This document shows, piece after piece, positions 32,315-36,807 of a stretch of DNA of 36,807 nucleotides. The first letter of the stretch is position 1. Every line of letters starts with the position of its first letter. The position numbers were made by a program, and so were the translations under genes. The stretch is from positions 1 through 36,807 of the forward strand of contig CAJYLT010000058.1 in NCBI GenBank assembly GCA_913775795.1, given 5' to 3'. The notes beneath the pieces are model-generated. The model was not told the origin of the DNA. It ran no database searches and worked only from the letters and a program-made list of their open reading frames with translations. This stretch comes from an uncultured Sphingomonas sp. GTDB lineage: Bacteria > Pseudomonadota > Alphaproteobacteria > Sphingomonadales > Sphingomonadaceae.

Positions 32315-33477
32315 TCCACCGCCTCGGCGGTCAGCGCGGTCAGCCGGGCCTCGCCGGGAAAGCCCTCGGCGATCCAGCGATCCTCGATCCACTTGAGCGT
32401 CGCGGCGACCAGCGGTCCCTTGCGCACCCCCTGCGCCACCAGCACGCCGCCCGACAGCGGGAAGCGCGGCGGCGTCCACTCGCGGATCGACTCGATCGAT
32501 CGGCCGGCGAGCAGCAGGCGGTCGATCGCCTGTCCGGGGCCAATGCGATAGGCGAGGGCGCGGGCATCACCCTTGGCCGGAAGCACCGCGCTCTCCAGCC
32601 GCTTGCGCTGTGCGTTCGACAGGCGAAGCCGCGCGCCGATCTCGGTCGCGACCGCCGGGTCGGGGGGGATCAGCGCGGCAAGGCGGCGCATGGCATGGGG
32701 GGCGACGCCGGCATGCGCTTCCGCCGTCGCGAGGTCGGCAAGCCGGGCAGCGCCATCGGCTGTCACTTCCGGCAGGACCGGCGCAAAGATGCTGCGATCG
32801 ACCATCAGCGCGACGACCGCCACGGCATCGCGCGCGACCAGCAGCTTCAAAAGCTCGTCGGCGATCCGCTCGCGCGACAGCGCCATCAGGTCGCGTGCGC
32901 GGGCGGTACAGGCGGCCAGCCCCTCGGCATCCGGCGCATCGCCGAACCGCGCGAGGAAGCGGAAGAAGCGCAGGATGCGCAGGTGATCCTCCGCGATGCG
33001 GCGGAGGGGATCGCCGATGAAGCGTACGCGGCGGTCGGCCAGGTCTTCGAGGCCGCCGAAATAGTCGAACAGCTCGCCGGTCACCGGATCGGCGTAGAGT
33101 GCGTTTATCGTGAAGTCGCGCCGCGCGGCATCCTCGTACCAGTCGCCGCTGAACGCCACGGTTGCATGCCGGCCATCGGTCGACACGTCGCGGCGGAGTG
33201 TCGTTACCTCGACCGGGCCGCCGGGGAGCACCGCGGTGATGGTACCGTGCGCGATGCCGGTGGGCACCGCGCGGATGCCCGCGGCCTCAAGCCGGCGCAC
33301 GACTTCTTCGGGCCGGTGCCGCGTCGCGACGTCGAGGTCGGCAACGGGCAGGCCGAGCAGCGTGTCGCGCACCGCGCCGCCGACGACGCGCGTGTCGTCG
33401 GGGCCGAGTGCCTCGATCAGCGCGGCGAACCCTTCACGCGCCGCCCAGGGGGTATCGGCGGGGTTCAGAGTTGCCAT
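32278..33477 (-). CDS. CCA tRNA nucleotidyltransferase / poly(A) polymerase family
   Basis: The enzyme (399 residues) adds or repairs the 3' CCA of tRNAs from CTP and ATP. The class II nucleotidyltransferase head shows VVGGAVRDTLLG and the catalytic Asp pair in VADLDVAT (near 47-49), then RRDFTINALYADP and the RNA-binding RFIGDPLRRIAEDHLRILRF. The body and tail are helical. A poly(A) polymerase role cannot be excluded from sequence alone, but this alphaproteobacterial subgroup is usually annotated as CCA-adding. Start ATG 33477 lies inside the 3' end of the Nudix gene (13-base overlap), suggesting coupling in the DUF1285-Nudix-CCA operon. Confidence 0.92.
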   Translation of the reverse strand: MATLNPADTPWAAREGFAALIEALGPDDTRVVGGAVRDTLLGLPVADLDVATRHRPEEVVRRLEAAGIRAVPTGIAHGTITAVLPGGPVEVTTLRRDVSTDGRHATVAFSGDWYEDAARRDFTINALYADPVTGELFDYFGGLEDLADRRVRFIGDPLRRIAEDHLRILRFFRFLARFGDAPDAEGLAACTARARDLMALSRERIADELLKLLVARDAVAVVALMVDRSIFAPVLPEVTADGAARLADLATAEAHAGVAPHAMRRLAALIPPDPAVATEIGARLRLSNAQRKRLESAVLPAKGDARALAYRIGPGQAIDRLLLAGRSIESIREWTPPRFPLSGGVLVAQGVRKGPLVAATLKWIEDRWIAEGFPGEARLTALTAEAVDQALSEESSRSA

Positions 33478-34076
33478 CGGTCCAGCCGGCGCGAGAGGTT
33501 GACGAGCATCGCGGCGGTGGCGCCCCAGATGCGGTGACCCTGCCAGTTGATCTCCATCACCCGCCGCGTCCGCCCGCGCCAGTCCATGTCGCGCCATTCG
33601 CGGCTGGCGGGATCGAGCAGGAAGGCGAGCGGCGGCTCGAAGATCGCCGCCACCTCGCCCGGTTGCGGGCGCAGCGGCAGGTCGGGGGGCACGACCGCCA
33701 GCACCGGCGTCACTTGGAACCCCGTGATCGTGCGATAGGGATCGGCGACGCCCACGACCTCGGCGGCATGGCGGGGCAGGGCAACTTCCTCCTCCGCCTC
33801 GCGCAGCGCAGCGGCGATCGCGTCGGCATCACCGGGATCGATTCGGCCGCCGGGGAAGGCGACCTGGCCCGCATGGCGCGACAGGCTGTCGGTGCGGCGG
33901 GTCAAGAGCACGCCGGGTTCGGGCCGATCGGTGATCGCGATCAGAACGGCAGCGGGCATCGGGTCGCCGCCGGGGTCAAGGTCGGCGGCGCCGAGCGCGG
34001 CGTCGCCGGGGATCGGCGGCTCGCCATCGGCCGGCGCGCGGGCCATCGCCGCGGCCAGCCGCTCGGCCAGCGTCAC
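33465..34076 (-). CDS. Nudix hydrolase, CoA pyrophosphatase-like
   Basis: The protein has 203 residues. The Nudix box reads GGRIDPGDADAIAAALREAE then EEVAL: the REAEEE metal-binding core is intact, while the usual glycine after the EE pair is Val and the first Glu is Asp. Upstream FPGG and downstream VADPYRTITGFQVTPVLAVVP match the NudL/CoA diphosphatase subgroup, which cleaves coenzyme A to phosphopantetheine and 3',5'-ADP. GTG 34076 is the start, overlapping the DUF1285 stop by 4 bases (GTGA); no better start with this coupling exists. Confidence 0.88.
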   Translation of the reverse strand: MTLAERLAAAMARAPADGEPPIPGDAALGAADLDPGGDPMPAAVLIAITDRPEPGVLLTRRTDSLSRHAGQVAFPGGRIDPGDADAIAAALREAEEEVALPRHAAEVVGVADPYRTITGFQVTPVLAVVPPDLPLRPQPGEVAAIFEPPLAFLLDPASREWRDMDWRGRTRRVMEINWQGHRIWGATAAMLVNLSRRLDRWQL

Positions 34077-34651
34077 GCCGCGACCGCGCCGTCGCCGGCG
34101 TTCACGGCAAAGAAGCTGCCGTCGCTCCAGACACCGGGCGGCGTGCCGTTCGCCAGCGCGATCTCGACCAGCTCGTAATAGACCGTCCGTGCGACCAGCG
34201 CCTCCAGCCCCCCGCGAACGAGGAGATAGGGGCGGGGCCCTTCCGGCCCGTCGGTGAAGCGCAGCGGATGGTTGGGGCCGGCGGTGACGAGATCGCCGGT
34301 GTTGAGCCGGAACGCGATCCGCATCGCCTCGCCCGACCCTTCCGCCTTCATCTCGACCGCGACGAAGGGCGCGTCCTCGACCTCGATGTCGAGCTTCTCC
34401 ACGGGCGTGACGAGGACGTAGTTTCCCTCTGGCTCGCGGCGCAGGATCGTCGAGAACAGGCGCACCATTTCCTGGCGCGAAATCGGGCTGCCCTGATGCG
34501 TCCAGCTGCCGTCGCGGGCGATGCGCATCTCGCTGTCGCCGCAATGCGCGGGGTTCCACTTGTCGACGGGCGGCAGCTTGTCCGCCTCCGCCAGGCGAGC
34601 AATGTCGGCGAGGGAGAGGCTGGCGAGATCGGGGGGCGGCGACATGGGCAT
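34073..34651 (-). CDS. DUF1285 family protein
   Basis: A 192-residue soluble protein. It matches DUF1285 by KWNPAHCGDSEMRIARDGSW, THQGSPISRQEMVRLFSTIL and RREPEGNYVLVTPVEKLDIEVEDAPFVA. The function of the family is not established. ATG 34651 and ATG 34645 are both possible (MPMSPPPD). It is the first gene of a tightly coupled operon with the Nudix hydrolase and CCA transferase, and is divergent from marR, with the candidate operator at 34715-34738 between them. Confidence 0.9.
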   Translation of the reverse strand: MPMSPPPDLASLSLADIARLAEADKLPPVDKWNPAHCGDSEMRIARDGSWTHQGSPISRQEMVRLFSTILRREPEGNYVLVTPVEKLDIEVEDAPFVAVEMKAEGSGEAMRIAFRLNTGDLVTAGPNHPLRFTDGPEGPRPYLLVRGGLEALVARTVYYELVEIALANGTPPGVWSDGSFFAVNAGDGAVAA

Positions 34652-34714
34652 GGTTCAGACGGCAATGGGTCGCGCGCGCGCGATTGGCAAGCCGGATCGC
34701 GCCGAAACGGGATC

Positions 34715-34738
34715 GGTGTATACTTCGACAAATACACC
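34715..34738. promoter_or_regulatory. Inverted repeat, candidate MarR operator
   Basis: GGTGTAT (34715-34721) and ATACACC (34732-34738) form a perfect 7-base inverted repeat with a 10-base centre. It lies in the 142-base divergent gap between DUF1285 (minus) and marR (plus), 56 bases before the marR start. The AT-rich arms stand out in a GC-rich surrounding. The size fits MarR-family operators, so autoregulation is likely. Confidence 0.6.
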
Positions 34739-34793
34739 CGGCCCGCGCTATGCAGGTTGTCCGACTCGCGTGATTTCCGGGGGATGACGCCAA

Positions 34794-35270
34794 GTGACCG
34801 TTCTCGATCTCGACGCTTTCCTGCCCTATCGCCTCTCGCTCGCGTCCAACACGGTGTCGAGCGCGATCGCCACCATCTATCAGTCGATGTTCGGCCTGCG
34901 CGTGCCCGAATGGCGGCTCGTCTGCGTATTGGCCGAGGGGAAGGGCATGACGCAGCAGGCACTTGGCGTGCGGACGCAGATGGACAAGGTGACCGTCAGC
35001 CGCGCGGCGATCGCGCTGGCAGAGCGCGGCCTGGTCGCGCGGGTGCCCAATCCGGGCGACCAGCGCAGCCGCGTCCTCAACCTTACCGATTCGGGGCGGG
35101 AGCTCTATGCCGCGGTCGCGCCCAAGGCGCTGGAAATGGAGCGGGCGCTGTTCGCGGGGTTCAGCGATGCCGAGCGCGCGCAGCTTCGCGACATGCTGAT
35201 CCGCGTCGAGCAGGCGGTGTCGGCGATCGCGCCGGCGGCGATGGCGGAGGGGGCGAGCCTGTCCGTCTGA
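34794..35270 (+). CDS. MarR-family transcriptional regulator
   Basis: The protein has 158 residues. Helical N-terminus (YRLSLASNTVSSAIATIYQS) for dimerisation, winged-helix centre with VPEWRLVCVLAEGKGMTQQA, the recognition region VRTQMDKVTVSRAAIALAERGLVAR and wing NPGDQRSRVLNLTDSGRELY, then C-terminal dimerisation helices. It is a typical ligand-responsive repressor; the ligand is unknown. GTG 34794 is chosen: GGGGGA lies about 10 bases upstream and the family start MTVLDLDAFLPYRL follows. It is divergent from DUF1285, and malate synthase begins 85 bases downstream. Confidence 0.92.
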   Translation: MTVLDLDAFLPYRLSLASNTVSSAIATIYQSMFGLRVPEWRLVCVLAEGKGMTQQALGVRTQMDKVTVSRAAIALAERGLVARVPNPGDQRSRVLNLTDSGRELYAAVAPKALEMERALFAGFSDAERAQLRDMLIRVEQAVSAIAPAAMAEGASLSV

Positions 35271-35355
35271 CCGGCTTGATCGCGGGCGCGGGGCGTGCTC
35301 CAAGTCGTCGGGCCTCCCCAGGCGTCGATGATTCATTGCCGAGGAGCCGACCCCT

Positions 35356-36807
35356 GTGACCGTCATGACTTCGCGTGCCGCCCTGTCGGTGGCCGAACCG
35401 CTCGCCCGTTTCATCGAGGACCGGGTGCTGCCGGGGCTGGAAATCGCGCCCGAGGCGTTCTGGGCCGGCGCGGCGGCGATCTTCGAGCGGTTCGTGCCCG
35501 ACAATCGCGCGCTCCTCGACACGCGCGACGAGATGCAGGCGCGGCTGGATACCTGGCATGCCGACCATGCGGGCCGGCCGATCGTTCCGGCCGACTATCA
35601 GGCGTTCCTGCGCGAGATCGGCTATCTCGTCCCCGAACCCGGTGACTTCACGATCGGCACCGAGAATGTGGATGCAGAGGTGGCGACGCTTGCCGGGCCG
35701 CAGCTCGTCGTGCCGGTCCTCAACGCGCGTTTCCTGCTCAACGCCGCCAATGCGCGCTGGGGAAGCCTGTACGACGCGCTTTACGGCACCGACGCGCTGC
35801 CGGGCGAGGCACGGCCCGGCGGCTATGACGCCGAACGCGGGGCACAGGTCGTCGCGGCGGCAAAGGCGTTCCTCGACCGCGCGGTGCCGCTGGCGGGCAA
35901 AAGCTGGGCCGAACACACAGAAGGCGCGCTGATCCTCGCCGATCCGTCGCAGTTCGTCGGGCAGAACGGTGCGAACCTGCTGTTCCGCCACCACGGCCTG
36001 CATATCGAGGTGGTGATCGACCGCAGCCACCCGGTCGGCCGCGACGACCCGGCGGGGATCGCCGACGTGATCCTCGAATCGGCGCTGACGACGATCGTCG
36101 ACCTCGAGGATTCGGTCGCGGCGGTGGATGCGGAGGACAAGGTCGCCGCCTATGCCAACTGGCTGGGGCTGATGAGCGGCGACCTCAAGGAGACGTTCGA
36201 CAAGGCCGGGCGCACCGTCACCCGCTCGTTGAATCCGGACCGCGAGTATCTCGTCGGCGACCAGCCGATGACGCTGCCGGGGCGCAGCCTGCTCTTCGTA
36301 CGCAATGTCGGCCACCTGATGACGACGCCCGCCGTGCACCTAAGCGACGGGACCGAGGCGCCCGAGGGGATACTCGACGCGATCGTCACCAGCCTGATCG
36401 GCCTCTACGACCTGCGCGGGCTCGGCCGCTTTCGCAACAGCCGCGCGGGTTCGATCTACATCGTGAAGCCCAAGATGCACGGGCCGGACGAGGCGGCGTT
36501 CACCGACCGCCTGTTCGATGCGGTGGAGGATATGCTCGGTCTTGCCCGCCACACGATCAAGGTTGGCGTGATGGACGAGGAGCGGCGGACCTCCGCCAAT
36601 CTCGCCGCCTGCATCCATGCGGTGCGGGACCGGATCGTCTTCATCAACACCGGCTTCCTCGACCGCACCGGCGACGAAATCCATACCGCGATGGCGGGCG
36701 GCGCGGTGATCCCCAAGGGCGAGATGAAGGGGAGCGCGTGGATCAAGGCGTATGAGGATCGCAACGTCCTGATCGGGCTTCGCCACGGGCTCGGCGGGCG
36801 GGCGCAG
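35356..36807 (+). CDS. glcB: Malate synthase G, N-terminal two thirds (runs off the window)
   Basis: 484 codons are visible of an expected 700-odd. The enzyme condenses glyoxylate with acetyl-CoA to malate in the glyoxylate bypass and glycolate use. Recognisable stretches are YLVPEPGDFTIGTENVDAE, GPQLVVPVLNARFLLNAANA (start of the barrel), VDLEDSVAAVDAEDK, LFVRNVGHLMTTPAV, SIYIVKPKMHGPDE and FINTGFLDRTGDEIHTAM. The single-domain, long form is the G isoform; no aceA is in view. GTG 35356 is the likely start because GAGGAG (35341-35346) is 9 bases upstream; ATG 35365 would leave an 18-base gap. No stop occurs before the window end. Confidence 0.95.
   Translation, partial: MTVMTSRAALSVAEPLARFIEDRVLPGLEIAPEAFWAGAAAIFERFVPDNRALLDTRDEMQARLDTWHADHAGRPIVPADYQAFLREIGYLVPEPGDFTIGTENVDAEVATLAGPQLVVPVLNARFLLNAANARWGSLYDALYGTDALPGEARPGGYDAERGAQVVAAAKAFLDRAVPLAGKSWAEHTEGALILADPSQFVGQNGANLLFRHHGLHIEVVIDRSHPVGRDDPAGIADVILESALTTIVDLEDSVAAVDAEDKVAAYANWLGLMSGDLKETFDKAGRTVTRSLNPDREYLVGDQPMTLPGRSLLFVRNVGHLMTTPAVHLSDGTEAPEGILDAIVTSLIGLYDLRGLGRFRNSRAGSIYIVKPKMHGPDEAAFTDRLFDAVEDMLGLARHTIKVGVMDEERRTSANLAACIHAVRDRIVFINTGFLDRTGDEIHTAMAGGAVIPKGEMKGSAWIKAYEDRNVLIGLRHGLGGRAQ

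Noticed and set aside
34077..35522. Long minus-strand frame continuing upstream of the Nudix gene
   Set aside because: It runs through DUF1285 and antisense to marR in the wrong frame; the GTG at 34076 with a GTGA overlap is a better start.
1..36807. CRISPR array, transposase or insertion sequence
   Set aside because: I found no regularly spaced repeats and no transposase or integrase motif on either strand.

Overview
The window looks like a chromosomal segment of a sphingomonad (Alphaproteobacteria, Sphingomonas-like). It is GC-rich, and its ribosomal and SRP proteins and its CsbD and entericidin proteins resemble alphaproteobacterial ones. It also carries a GGAAC-N17-GTT promoter of the kind read by the alphaproteobacterial general-stress sigma factor EcfG. 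This placement rests on recognising proteins and motifs by eye; no database search was run.

Layout. (1) 1-8031 is accessory DNA. It holds the tail of an SRAP/YedK-type gene, a complete Type I restriction-modification operon hsdM-hsdS-hsdR (784-6808) with 4-base overlaps at both junctions, and an orphan winged-helix protein (7128-7928, minus). It ends in the 3' half of a tRNA with a CAT anticodon (7984-8031) that has no 5' half. That fragment is best read as an attachment-site scar marking the right edge of an integrated island whose other end lies left of the window. (2) 8042-12170 has a ROK sugar kinase, a tiny conserved protein and a five-gene stress-type cluster: lipoprotein, CsbD protein with LEA-like 11-residue repeats and a membrane anchor, triple-PAS LuxR regulator, mini-CsbD and entericidin-like lipoprotein. 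The cluster starts at an EcfG-like promoter and ends at a strong terminator. (3) 12176-19943 is housekeeping: mtaB-ftsY-yciB on minus, a DUF924 protein, a membrane GGDEF-EAL protein, then ffh-rpsP-rimM on plus. (4) 20024-22600, minus, is rpsA-ihfB followed by tRNA-Leu(UAA), which is split by a 237-nt group I intron. (5) 22924-28163 has a methyltransferase-GST pair, a small membrane protein and an M20 hydrolase-astA-astB arginine-catabolism operon. (6) 28254-36807 has parC, a second GGDEF-EAL protein, a minus-strand run DUF1285-Nudix-CCA tRNA nucleotidyltransferase, a MarR regulator with a candidate operator, and the first two thirds of malate synthase G.

How genes work together. Both SRP GTPases (Ffh, FtsY) lie within 6 kb of each other. 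Translation and RNA functions recur (rpsP, rimM, rpsA, mtaB, CCA-adding enzyme, tRNA-Leu). Two separate c-di-GMP enzymes are present. The most notable elements are the intron-containing tRNA-Leu(UAA), the stress cluster, and the tRNA scar at the edge of the restriction-modification island.
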